From Neorhodopirellula lusitana (GTDB lineage: Bacteria > Planctomycetota > Planctomycetia > Pirellulales > Pirellulaceae): a stretch of 64,000 nucleotides of DNA. How positions within the stretch are numbered: position 1 is the stretch's first letter; each line of letters starts with the position of its first letter. Of this stretch, positions 44,034 to 53,281 are shown piece after piece. The notes under the pieces were generated by a model. That model did no database searches. It was not told the DNA's origin and saw only the letters and a list, made by a program, of their open reading frames with translations. The stretch lies in contig NZ_FXUG01000004.1 of NCBI RefSeq assembly GCF_900182915.1, positions 310,001 to 374,000 on the forward strand, given 5' to 3'. The position numbers and the translations under genes are program-made.

Positions 44034-46061
44034 TTACTGAACCGCTGCCACAAGTTCCGCCTTCTCGCGCTCTTGGTCGCTCAACTGACTAGCAATCTTC
44101 TGATGAGCGGCGTTCGCCTCATCCCATTGTTTTTGGGCCGCGTCGCGTCTCTCGATTTGTTTCTTGCAGGCCCCTTCGAGAGATGCAACCTGTTTGTCCA
44201 AAGCTCTTAGCTTACGATTTGATTCAGCCATCAACTCGCTTGTTTTCACTACATCTCGTCGGGCCTTCGCAATTCGTGTCAACACGTCGGCAAGCGAAAC
44301 TTCCGCTTCAGCCAAATCCTCCAGTCCCTTAGCAGAACCTGCTTCGGCCGGCTTCTGGTTGGCCAGTGACTGACGTGACTTGGTGATCTTATTGAAAAGG
44401 TCCTGCGATTGTTTGACAATTGGTAGCAGCTCTGCCTCCTGCTTTGACATGGACTGTGTCAACGAAGCGAGCGTCTTCTTAACTTGCTCCCGTTCAGTCC
44501 GACTTACCTTGAGTTCGCGGTCGCTCTTGGCGAACAGTTTCTTCGCTGTGTCCACCACACGCTTTGCTTTGTCCCGTTTTTGTATGACAGGAGCCAACTG
44601 ACTCCGCATGCCAGCCAACACTTGATCAAACGCTTTCAATCGCTCTTTAACCGGTGCGGGATTGGCTCGCAGAGAAATCCCGGAAGCGAGGTCCGCGATT
44701 GGTTTCATCACAACCGAACCACTCCAGTCGCCAATCACAACGCGGCTGGAATCGTGAGTGATTGCCACTTCCAACACGGATTCTTTCGCGCCCGAAATCT
44801 CGTGCAGGCGTTTTCCCGAGGCATCCCAAACTTGTGTCTTTTTGTTTTTCGAGCCGGTGACCAATTGCCCCTTGTGATCGAACCGAACGGAAGTCACCGG
44901 ACTCCCCACACTGATCGACTTGACTGCCTTGCCCGCGACCATATCCCAAAGCTTGACGGTTCCGTCGTCACTCGCGCTTGCCAATACATTGGAATCATCA
45001 CGCCAGCTCAACGAGTTAACGGCCCCTTTGTGATCGGTCAGGTCCAGGAATTGGCGTCCGGTATCCGCTTCCCAAACCACAACACCACCGCTGCGGTCGG
45101 CTGACGCTACCAACACGCCATCGGGACTGAACGCCACCGCATAAATCCAATCGGTGTGTTTCTTCAGATCAAACAAAAGTGTGCCATCGGTGGCATCGAA
45201 GATCCGTAGCATCTTTTGCGGTCCGCCCAGCGCGACCCGATCCAGTTTATTACTGCAATCAGCGTCGAAAACCGTATCCAAATCGTCCCCGACTGTGGCG
45301 AGTCGTTCACCGGTTTCGATGGCGTAAACTGCCGCAATCCCTCGCACGCTGTGCTCGCCGCCACCGGCAACCAGATACCGACCATCGCCGCTAAAACGCA
45401 GTGACTGGGCGATGCCTTCGGGGAAAGGCAGGATGCCAAGCAACTTTCCGGTTTCTCCGTGATAGAGAACAATTTGCTTTTGCCCGGCAATCGCGACCAA
45501 AGGGGCCCACGGGCTGGCCGCGACGGCCGTGATTGCGGCCGAACGCGACGTGACGACCGGCACCGTTTGCGGAAGCGACTTCGGCATCGGCGGAGGCCCA
45601 TCAGGCTTGCCCGTCGTTGTGGCTGCGAAAGCGAGTGGATTCTTCGCCTTGGCTTTCGCCTTCGAACCGGAGTTCTCCAGAGCACCGCCTTCAATCCAGG
45701 CCCGGATGACCGCCAGCTTCTTTTCTGAAATTTTAGGCTGTTCCGGTGGCATGACAGGAGTGTCATCGTGGTTCACGAGTTGCCACAAACGACTGCCATC
45801 GGGATCGCCGTCGTCATAAACGACTTCGCCGCTGCCGCCGCCTTCCATCAACACGCCATAGGAATCCAGAGCGAATCCACCACGCTTGTCACCCTGGTTG
45901 TGACAGGTCATGCAATGTTCACGGAAGATCGGTTTCACATCGTCTTCGTAGGTCACCTTGGTCTTGGCAGGATCACCTTCGCCAGGAATTTCCTTGGCTG
46001 ATTCAGCGCCAGCCGAAACGGCAACGCAAGCACCAAGTAAGACAAACAGAGATCGAAACAT
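44034..46061 (-). CDS. c-type cytochrome (PSCyt1-like) fused to WD40 repeats and a coiled coil
   Basis: 675 residues from the ATG at 46061 (MFRSLFVLLGACVAVSAGAE, a signal peptide); 46073 is an alternative start. VKPIFREHCMTCHNQGDKRG has a c-heme site C50-x2-C-H54, the planctomycete cytochrome C form, followed by MPPEQPKISEKKLAVIRAWI. From ~140 to ~470 come six to seven WD40-type blades (SPDGVLVASADRSGGVVVWE; SWRDDSNVLASASDDGTVKL). The last ~180 residues are strongly helical with heptad character (RKLRALDKQVASLEGACKKQ). It is exported, with the propeller as a probable docking platform. It follows the DUF1549/DUF1553 gene on the same strand after 182 bp and may belong to the same functional set. 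Confidence 0.9.
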   Translation of the reverse strand: MFRSLFVLLGACVAVSAGAESAKEIPGEGDPAKTKVTYEDDVKPIFREHCMTCHNQGDKRGGFALDSYGVLMEGGGSGEVVYDDGDPDGSRLWQLVNHDDTPVMPPEQPKISEKKLAVIRAWIEGGALENSGSKAKAKAKNPLAFAATTTGKPDGPPPMPKSLPQTVPVVTSRSAAITAVAASPWAPLVAIAGQKQIVLYHGETGKLLGILPFPEGIAQSLRFSGDGRYLVAGGGEHSVRGIAAVYAIETGERLATVGDDLDTVFDADCSNKLDRVALGGPQKMLRIFDATDGTLLFDLKKHTDWIYAVAFSPDGVLVASADRSGGVVVWEADTGRQFLDLTDHKGAVNSLSWRDDSNVLASASDDGTVKLWDMVAGKAVKSISVGSPVTSVRFDHKGQLVTGSKNKKTQVWDASGKRLHEISGAKESVLEVAITHDSSRVVIGDWSGSVVMKPIADLASGISLRANPAPVKERLKAFDQVLAGMRSQLAPVIQKRDKAKRVVDTAKKLFAKSDRELKVSRTEREQVKKTLASLTQSMSKQEAELLPIVKQSQDLFNKITKSRQSLANQKPAEAGSAKGLEDLAEAEVSLADVLTRIAKARRDVVKTSELMAESNRKLRALDKQVASLEGACKKQIERRDAAQKQWDEANAAHQKIASQLSDQEREKAELVAAVQ

Positions 46062-46243
46062 ACTAGAACCCATCAAAAGAAAACTGCTAAGCAATCTGTC
46101 CAAAGCAACAAGACTCGCGAACTGCCACAACTCAAATTCCGGGGAAAAGCCAGTAGCTGGACTCGCCCAAACTCAGCTGACCTGCGATCGACGCCCGAAG
46201 TCTGGAGACTCCGGCTACCCCGAAATTGCTAGGTAACGCACCA

Positions 46244-48838
46244 CTAGTGATTAAAAACAAACTCGCGTCCGTTAAGCACGCCCCATAAAACATCTTCCAG
46301 TATCAACTGCGCCTTGGCATCTTTTTCAGCCAACAACTGCTCGACAGCTTGTTGCTCTTCCGCAACCGGCAGCCTGGCCAAACAACGCAAGTAGATACGG
46401 TCAACAACATCGGCTGGCGTGAGTTTTTCCTTATCCAACCACTTCTGAATCACCTTGCCACGCTGGATTTTGGTCTGCACCGATACGCCATTGAGCAGGT
46501 GCAATGCTTGAGAAAGCGATGGCTCGGTCGACGCTTCGCAGTCGCACACCGTTGTCCGCGGCGATCGTCCGAACGTGGTCAAGAAATAGTTCGTTGTCGC
46601 TCCATCACCAATCTGTACCGCGCGACTCCCGAGTGGCAAACCACTGAACTTTTCGGGTGCCTCAGTCACCTGGCACACGCAATCCAGCAGACTTTCCGCC
46701 GGAATACGCCGAATCACCGCATGAGCAAAATTGCGTGTGTCGTGAGCATTGGTGTCATTGGTCATGCAACTTCGAGCGTACGCACGACTTGTACAAATAT
46801 CCCGCACCAGCTTCCGGAAATCGTAGTTGTACTCAACCAGCTTATCACCCAAGGTCTGAAACAACTCAGGGTTAGATGCAGGGTTACTGACACGAATGTC
46901 ATCGACCGGTTCCACGATACCGACACCCATGTAGTGTGCCCAAACCCGGTTGGCGATGCTGGGTGCGAAGTAGGGGTTTTCCGGTGAAACTAGCCACTCG
47001 GCTAAAACAGCCCGGCGGTCCTTTCCTTTTGTTTCAGGAGCGTCGCCGCCCAAGAACTTGGGTGCCGTGTTCTTCTTCGTCACCGGGTGCTTCGTTTCAC
47101 CAGAAGACCGGTTGTAGACGATCCGTTCCCGATAGTCTTCGGCTTGTTTCCGACCGACTTGGGAAAAGAACGCAGCAAATCCGTAGTAGTCATCCATCGT
47201 CCAACGGTCGAATGGGTGATTGTGACACTGCGCACACTGGGTCCGAATGCCCATGAACAACTGAGCAACATTTTCGGACATCTTCAGTGTTTCGCGTTCC
47301 AGTTCATAAAAGTTGGTCTGCGGTTCAGTGAACGTGCCCCCCGTACTGGTCAGCAGGTCCTCCACCATTTGGTTCACCGGAACGTTTCGAGCGAACTGGT
47401 CCGTCAACCAGCTTGCGTAAAGCAGGGCTGACTTTTTGGAGACTTGATTGTCTGACTTGATCATCATGAGTTGGGCAAACTTCATCGCCCAAATCTCACT
47501 AAATTCCTTTTGCTCAAGCAAGCTATCAATCAAGACGACACGCTTGTCTTCAGCTGGATCCGCAACAAACTTTGTCACGTTTTCGGCCGAAGGCAGCAAG
47601 CCAGTGATGTCAATCGTCGCCCGGCGAATGAACTCCGCATCCGTGCAAGACTCACTGGGAAGAATCCGCAATTGCTGCAACTTGCGATCCACAAGCTCGT
47701 CAATGTAGTTCACTGGCGATGTCTTTGGCGGGCTGTACTTCATCTCCGCTGGCAGCGTCAAAACCTGACTGCCGACGGTGAACGTATCAAACCTCGCCAT
47801 CACAAAAGCTTCGCCGCGTGAACCGGCAACCACAACACCGTCCTGATCAATCGAGGCAACAGACGCGTTGTTAGTCGAGAACGACGCCAGCCGACTCAAA
47901 TCACGAGTGGTCCCATCACTGTAAGTTGCGACGGCCACCATGCGTTGGGACGCAGCCTCACCTTCCAGCACCGCTTGCGATGGATAGATGGCGACATTGG
48001 CCACCGTGGGCGGCATCTTCTTGGGATCATCGTTGGGAACGCCAGCCTGCAACCATTGATGCAAAGTCTGGTAGTAATCGCTGTCCACTTCAAAGAGTTT
48101 CCCGCCGGTGTGTGGGACCGACCCCACCGCCTTTTTCAGAAACAAACTCTCTGCAGGCAAAGCAAGGTTGATCCTTCGGACTCCGATTTCACGGGTGATC
48201 CGATCGTAGTCGCCGTTGGGATCGAATCCGAACAAGCTCAATCGAAACCCGTCTTTCCCGCGAGCGGCCCCGTGACAGGAACCGGTGTTGCACCCGGAAC
48301 GTGTTAAGACTGGCATCACATCGTTGACGAAGCTAACCGGCGGGTGATCTGCCGCGTGAGTGACGGTGACTTCGGCACGCACCAATTGCCCACGAAAACG
48401 AGCCGCTAAAAAGGTCTTGCCGTCGGACACCGGACGCAATGTATTCCCATCAACTTTAGCTAGTTTGGTATCCTCAACCGCCCACCGAACTTCATCAGTC
48501 ACATCGACAGTGCCACCATCGTCGCGCCGCAACACTGCGATGAATGATTGGAAGTCTTCGGCCGAGTTGAGCGAAATACTCGGCGGGTAAACATCGAACT
48601 GTATCTCGGCACTCGCTTCGGACTTCCCAATGTTGGCGTTGGTCGTGGCAGCGTGAGAAGCCCTTAGCAAGCCACTGCAAACGAGCCCGACGAGCAGGCC
48701 GACCATCATGCTCGCTTGGTACCGATGGGTTGATAGCATGGCGATCTGTGGCAACAAGCCCAACCGCGTTCCAGAACTTTGAACGAGGCAACGTGCAGTT
48801 TGATGGAACTGGCAATCGGTTTTTGCAAAACGTGTCAT
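46244..48838 (-). CDS. DUF1549/DUF1553 (PSD1) protein with Ig-like domains
   Basis: 864 residues if it starts at the ATG overlapping the previous stop by 4 bp. The Met at 48739 (MLSTHRYQASMMVGLLVGLV) begins a better signal peptide and would give 831. After it come a Big2-like domain (DVTDEVRWAVEDTKLAKVDG), a heme-like RSGCNTGSCHGAARGKDGFR and a second Ig-like domain (AVATYSDGTTRDLSR). DUF1549 follows (FIRRATIDITGLLPSAENVT; QCAQCHNHPFDRWTMDDYYG), then DUF1553 (NPYFAPSIANRVWAHYMGVG). The family is abundant in planctomycetes and usually neighbours DUF1501, as here two genes upstream. It is exported; the biochemical role is not established. Confidence 0.92.
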   Translation of the reverse strand: MTRFAKTDCQFHQTARCLVQSSGTRLGLLPQIAMLSTHRYQASMMVGLLVGLVCSGLLRASHAATTNANIGKSEASAEIQFDVYPPSISLNSAEDFQSFIAVLRRDDGGTVDVTDEVRWAVEDTKLAKVDGNTLRPVSDGKTFLAARFRGQLVRAEVTVTHAADHPPVSFVNDVMPVLTRSGCNTGSCHGAARGKDGFRLSLFGFDPNGDYDRITREIGVRRINLALPAESLFLKKAVGSVPHTGGKLFEVDSDYYQTLHQWLQAGVPNDDPKKMPPTVANVAIYPSQAVLEGEAASQRMVAVATYSDGTTRDLSRLASFSTNNASVASIDQDGVVVAGSRGEAFVMARFDTFTVGSQVLTLPAEMKYSPPKTSPVNYIDELVDRKLQQLRILPSESCTDAEFIRRATIDITGLLPSAENVTKFVADPAEDKRVVLIDSLLEQKEFSEIWAMKFAQLMMIKSDNQVSKKSALLYASWLTDQFARNVPVNQMVEDLLTSTGGTFTEPQTNFYELERETLKMSENVAQLFMGIRTQCAQCHNHPFDRWTMDDYYGFAAFFSQVGRKQAEDYRERIVYNRSSGETKHPVTKKNTAPKFLGGDAPETKGKDRRAVLAEWLVSPENPYFAPSIANRVWAHYMGVGIVEPVDDIRVSNPASNPELFQTLGDKLVEYNYDFRKLVRDICTSRAYARSCMTNDTNAHDTRNFAHAVIRRIPAESLLDCVCQVTEAPEKFSGLPLGSRAVQIGDGATTNYFLTTFGRSPRTTVCDCEASTEPSLSQALHLLNGVSVQTKIQRGKVIQKWLDKEKLTPADVVDRIYLRCLARLPVAEEQQAVEQLLAEKDAKAQLILEDVLWGVLNGREFVFNH

Positions 48839-51345
48839 GAGGCTTCCTTTTGTTGACGAAGCTGTTCGAGACGACTGAGCGGTTTCGGAGCGGCTTTCGC
48901 TTTTGGCTTGGCCACTGGCTTTTTCTCTGCTTTCTTCTCCTTTGCCTTGGGCTCTTTCTTCGGCAACGGCTTGTCGATTCGAAGTTCCCCTTGGCCATCC
49001 GTTTGCATGAACGACTCGCCATCGCGAGTGACGCGAGTCCGCACAACGAGAGTCTTGTGAGTCCCTGTCTTCGCTTTGGCATCAATCACCAAAGGGAAAG
49101 TGACAGCGGTGTCCGATAGCGTGGCCTTTTGGATCGGTTCCGGACTGGTTACCCCGTTGGGCAAGCCAACCAACTCAATCTCAAGATCACCTTCAATATC
49201 ACGCTGCTTTTCAACGCCCACCGTCAAGCTGATCTCAGTCCCCGTTTCGGCAGCGGTTCGAGGGAATGAAAAATTAAACACGGGCATCTCCACGTCCAGC
49301 ATGATCGGCGCCGTCGTGACAGTCGCCGCTCCTCGCTTGGTGGCGTAGCTGATTTGCATCACGATCGGCCAGGCGCCCAACGCGGCATTCGCATTCGCGG
49401 TCACCGGGACGATGACTTCCGTCTTTCCCTTTTCGATCTTACGACTGTTGTTCACCGCAATTCCGGGCGGTGTGTAGAGCGTCTTAATCGAAACCGTAGA
49501 ATCGAAGCCTTCGTGACGTTGAATCTTGACCAGCAACTCTTTGTCGCCACGGCGCAAGATCGGTGTCTTCGGTTGAACAAGCTCGACGTCGAATGGCATC
49601 GCTTCGCAAACAGCCAACGCAGCACGGTCGGTCAATTGCTGAAGCATCGCCCGCCGATTTTGCCCAAGCACAATTTTGTGGTTCTGCTGCAGGTTTCCGG
49701 TGACCTCGCGATCACCGAGCTTCCCACGCCCAGTAACATCGAAGAGTGCCCCATTCAGCTTCGCGTCACCGCTTGCCGAAAACACCACGGGAATCTCGAC
49801 TCGGCCTTTCGGCATCGGGAACGTCTGCGCGGTCACGCCCTCAGGAAGCCCTTCAATCTCGAACTCGATCTCTTCATTGAAGCCGTCGCGAGTCGCCCGC
49901 AAGACCATTGCCCCGTGACCACCAATCGGCACCGGCACAATGGCCGCCTCATCACGACGAAGCTCCTTTAAGTCCAGCTTGAAATTTGGTACTTGGTGAG
50001 TGACCTCGATCGAGTAATTGTGAAGTGGCCCACCCGTACGCAAATGGTCGTAAACTCGAACCGTATGAAAACCATCCACGCCCGCTGAAAACGTCAGGAA
50101 ACCATCGGGGCTGCCGCCCACATCGTCGGCAGACTTAATCGTCTTTCCGTCGGGACCAAAGACGTTCACAACACCGTCGAGAGGTGATCGCAAAGTTTCA
50201 CGAGCATACAACTGCACGCGATACGCTTTTCCCTTCTTACACTCGAAGCTGAAACAATCGAAATCATTCGCTTCGCCAAGAACCCCGCAAAGGACCGCTG
50301 GAATCTCACACTTCGGTGCGTCGCGATGATTGTTATTGGGCTCGACTTCGTGCACGATTGGCAAGTTGCCAACCCGAATCCAGTTGGGCGTTGGCGAAAC
50401 ACCATGATCGTCTTCGCTGATTACCGACCATTCTCGAGTGCCTTGTTCGCTTGTGGAGTCCGAGTCAATGAGCCCCGTTGGCAACTGTAAAGACACATCA
50501 CGCACCGACCCATCAACGTCAATAATACTGGCGTTCAAAACGTCACCTTGCATCCCAGCGGCAGGAACGATTGTGGTCGGACGAGGGAATGAGCCTACGT
50601 GCAGACGGTAACCACAGACATTCTTTTGTCCGCCGAACGAACTGTCACGGATCGCCACAACATACTTGCCTGCCTCTTCCGGCGTGAATGAACAAACACC
50701 GTCTTGCTGAAAGAGCGGCGAGTCATCGCAACTGGCCACTTCAAAACGTTTCTCGTTCAGGATCGCAATATGCGGGTCGAGTATGTCTCGATTGTTGAGC
50801 CCCCATCGGTGCCGCAAGCCTTCAACCTCCACCGTCAAACGCTGCCCCGCTTTCAACTCAACTTGGAAGTAGTCGATGTCTTCACGATCGACATTTCCTT
50901 CAATGGTGCAATCCATGGGGATTGGCTGCGGAGCATCGAATTGGTTGTTGGGTTCCTTTTCCATCACCATCGGCATCGTGCCAATACTTAAGAACCGCAA
51001 GTTCGAAACTCCACTCGCCGTCACCAACCGAAACGGATAACGCCCCGGTGCCAGATCCTTTTCCGTCTTGATCTTCAACTCAACCGATTTCTCATCGGTC
51101 GGTTTGAGTTCCAGCACCTCGATGCCAGGATCATCGAACAAGATCTGACGAGCATCACCGAGTCGGCTGCCCTTTAAGACCACGGTCGCCTCACCACCCC
51201 GCGTCGCACCAAGCGGGTGATGGTAAAGAACCTGCGGGAAGGCAGCCAAAGCGGGCCCCGCCATTGAAATCGCCAACATCAACGACAGTGCAGACTGAAC
51301 GAAGATATGATTTCGCATCCGATCCCTCACGAGTTGCAAATTCAC
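48835..51345 (-). CDS. Exported protein with PPC domains
   Basis: 836 residues; MRNHIFVQSALSLMLAISMA at residue 10 is a signal peptide, so 51318 could be the true start. An IPT-like N-terminal domain (GATRGGEATVVLKGSRL) is followed by two pre-peptidase C-terminal (PPC) domains, marked by EKEPNNQFDAPQPI with DIDYFQVELKAGQRLTVEVE and by HEVEPNNNHRDAPKC with NDFDCFSFECKKGKAYRVQL. Further beta domains fill the C-terminal half, and the tail is Lys/Pro/Ala-rich (KKEPKAKEKKAEKKPVAKPK). The domain mix suggests adhesion or binding rather than catalysis. It sits between DUF1501 (57 bp upstream) and DUF1549/DUF1553 (4-bp overlap), and the three look like one operon. Confidence 0.88.
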   Translation of the reverse strand: MNLQLVRDRMRNHIFVQSALSLMLAISMAGPALAAFPQVLYHHPLGATRGGEATVVLKGSRLGDARQILFDDPGIEVLELKPTDEKSVELKIKTEKDLAPGRYPFRLVTASGVSNLRFLSIGTMPMVMEKEPNNQFDAPQPIPMDCTIEGNVDREDIDYFQVELKAGQRLTVEVEGLRHRWGLNNRDILDPHIAILNEKRFEVASCDDSPLFQQDGVCSFTPEEAGKYVVAIRDSSFGGQKNVCGYRLHVGSFPRPTTIVPAAGMQGDVLNASIIDVDGSVRDVSLQLPTGLIDSDSTSEQGTREWSVISEDDHGVSPTPNWIRVGNLPIVHEVEPNNNHRDAPKCEIPAVLCGVLGEANDFDCFSFECKKGKAYRVQLYARETLRSPLDGVVNVFGPDGKTIKSADDVGGSPDGFLTFSAGVDGFHTVRVYDHLRTGGPLHNYSIEVTHQVPNFKLDLKELRRDEAAIVPVPIGGHGAMVLRATRDGFNEEIEFEIEGLPEGVTAQTFPMPKGRVEIPVVFSASGDAKLNGALFDVTGRGKLGDREVTGNLQQNHKIVLGQNRRAMLQQLTDRAALAVCEAMPFDVELVQPKTPILRRGDKELLVKIQRHEGFDSTVSIKTLYTPPGIAVNNSRKIEKGKTEVIVPVTANANAALGAWPIVMQISYATKRGAATVTTAPIMLDVEMPVFNFSFPRTAAETGTEISLTVGVEKQRDIEGDLEIELVGLPNGVTSPEPIQKATLSDTAVTFPLVIDAKAKTGTHKTLVVRTRVTRDGESFMQTDGQGELRIDKPLPKKEPKAKEKKAEKKPVAKPKAKAAPKPLSRLEQLRQQKEAS

Positions 51346-51402
51346 AAAACACCTTCCTTTAAAGTCGAAGACACGCCCAAGACGGACAAGCGATTGATCA
51401 CG

Positions 51403-52722
51403 CTAGACAAGAATGTTGTTGACTAGTTTGCCGCCGTCGACGATTTCGATCGGTCGAGCTCCAGGAGCCATCAGTTCTTTGTCAGCCACAATGCCGAGCA
51501 GGTGATACATGGTTGTCGCCAAATCAGCAGGCGATACCGGATCCGAATCGGGCTCCGTTGCCGTGGCATCCGAAGCACCGTGGATGATGCCACCCTTCAC
51601 TCCGCCACCGGCCAGCATCACACTGAAGACCTTCGGCCAGTGATCACGTCCGGCATCGGCGTTGATCTTGGGCGTGCGGCCAAACTCACTGGTAACCATC
51701 ACCAGCGTTTCGTCCAACATGCCACGTTCGGACAGGTCTTCCAGCAACGCGGACACGCCTTGATCGAAGGCCGGCATCTGACTCTTGATCCCGGTCGTCA
51801 AGTTCGTGTGCATGTCCCAGCTGCCGTACGTCAGGGTTACTAACCGCGAGCCAGCTTCGACCAATCGCCGCGCCATCAACATGCGAGAGCCCGCTTGATT
51901 GCGACCGTAACGGTCACGCATCTTGGCGTCTTCCTTGGACAGGTCGAACGCTTCTTTCGCGGCCGGGGTGTCTAATAACCCATAGGCTCGTTCATAGAAC
52001 GTGTTCATGGCCGAGACGTTGTCAGCGGAAGTCGCCGAATTAAAACGCTGATTGATCTTCTCGAGCATTTCGCGGCGTCGCACAAAACGATCGGCGTCAA
52101 CACCGCCCGCCAGATTCAAATCCCGCACCTTGAAATCATCGCGAGCCGGATCCGCACCCAACGCGAATCCGCTGTACTTACTGGGTAAATAACCTGTGCC
52201 GGCATACTCGTTGGGCACGTTGGGAATGCAGATGTAAGCTGGCAGATTGTTTCGGGGTCCGTACTCATGACTGACCACCGCACCAAAACTGGGGTATTGA
52301 AGGGCAGGACTCGGCTTGTAGCCGGTGAACATGTTGTGCGTACCGCGCTCGTGAGCCGCTTCGCCGTGGCTCATCGAACGGATCACGCAGTACTTGTCCG
52401 CCTGCTTAGCAAGACGTGGCAAGGAATTACAAATGACCTCGCCAGTGTTCGTTTTGACCGTCCCCATCTCGCCACGGTATTCGAGCGGGCTGTAAGGCTT
52501 CGGGTCGAAAGACTCCTGTTGTGCAATGCCTCCGGGAAGGAAGATGTGGATGACACTCTTCGCCTTGGCCTTAATGAAGTCGTATTGTTTTTTTTCCGCA
52601 GCCGCCTGATGCATCAGCAATTCGGGGAGCGACAAGCCCAACCCCGCGGCACTGCCCGCCACTAGAAAACCACGGCGTCCAAAGACTCCGGGCCGGATCA
52701 TTGGATTTCCTTGACAAGCCAT
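51403..52722 (-). CDS. DUF1501 protein, Tat-exported
   Basis: 439 residues from the ATG at 52722 (MACQGNPMIRPG). A twin-arginine-type leader (GRRGFLVAGSAAGLGLSL) suggests Tat export of a folded protein. Family motifs include SVIHIFLPGGIAQQESFDPK, RSMSHGEAAHERGTHNMFTG, VSHEYGPRNNLPAYICIPNV, GSWDMHTNL, FGRTPKINADAGRDHWPKVF and a closing ATTMYHLLGI. DUF1501 proteins belong to the alkaline-phosphatase/sulfatase-like superfamily and pair with DUF1549/DUF1553 proteins across planctomycetes, but no substrate is proven. It is the first gene of the - strand operon that continues with the PPC and DUF1549/DUF1553 genes. Confidence 0.93.
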   Translation of the reverse strand: MACQGNPMIRPGVFGRRGFLVAGSAAGLGLSLPELLMHQAAAEKKQYDFIKAKAKSVIHIFLPGGIAQQESFDPKPYSPLEYRGEMGTVKTNTGEVICNSLPRLAKQADKYCVIRSMSHGEAAHERGTHNMFTGYKPSPALQYPSFGAVVSHEYGPRNNLPAYICIPNVPNEYAGTGYLPSKYSGFALGADPARDDFKVRDLNLAGGVDADRFVRRREMLEKINQRFNSATSADNVSAMNTFYERAYGLLDTPAAKEAFDLSKEDAKMRDRYGRNQAGSRMLMARRLVEAGSRLVTLTYGSWDMHTNLTTGIKSQMPAFDQGVSALLEDLSERGMLDETLVMVTSEFGRTPKINADAGRDHWPKVFSVMLAGGGVKGGIIHGASDATATEPDSDPVSPADLATTMYHLLGIVADKELMAPGARPIEIVDGGKLVNNILV

Positions 52723-53281
52723 ACTGCCAACTCCTTTAACTTGATCGTGTGGAAGCGATAACCAGAACACGAGACACCCGTCTCCCATCGAGACGGCTGA
52801 CGAAATTCCGGTAAAGCGAAGGTGGGATCATCTTTCCAACTCGACCGAGCTTCGATGAAGCAAGACCAAGACATTCAGAACGGAAAGATAGCTAGGTGGG
52901 GCCGAATGATCCAACGAACAACAAAGTGCCTGTCACGATGGACCATCAAGTTTTTGGGGTGGGTGTAGTAGTTTGATACAGGAATCACGCGAGAGCTCTG
53001 CCCGTACAAACGATTGCTTGGGCACGTGAGTGGTGAGCAAAAGCTCACTAGCGTGACAGGATCAACCACTACAGTTGTTTCAATGGTAACAAATACCGCC
53101 GGCGTGTCAAACTCTTCTAGAAGTAGAAACGGGGTTGGTGGCAGCTATTTCTGGGGGACGTATTGCATTCCAGCAAGAAAACATGCTAACCCACCACAGA
53201 ATGTCTGGGTTCCCTACCAAGAAAACATGGATTGGGGCCCGTTAAAAGGTCTGATTTCTCGCCAGGGAAGGCTAATCAGGG
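52723..53281. other. Divergent intergenic region (559 bp)
   Basis: It separates the DUF1501 operon (-) from the PVC dehydrogenase gene (+) and must hold both promoters. No gene is supported here. It contains a perfect inverted repeat at 53033-53048. The phrase CAAGAAAACATG occurs twice (about 53177 and 53219) in the 110 bp before the dehydrogenase start. I could not fix promoter boxes by eye. Confidence 0.55.
53033..53048. promoter_or_regulatory. Perfect inverted repeat in divergent promoter region
   Basis: GTGAGC-AAAA-GCTCAC, 6-bp arms with a 4-base spacer, 234 bp upstream of the dehydrogenase start and 311 bp upstream of the DUF1501 start. The position between two divergent operons suits an operator; a hairpin in a leader is equally possible. 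Confidence 0.45.
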
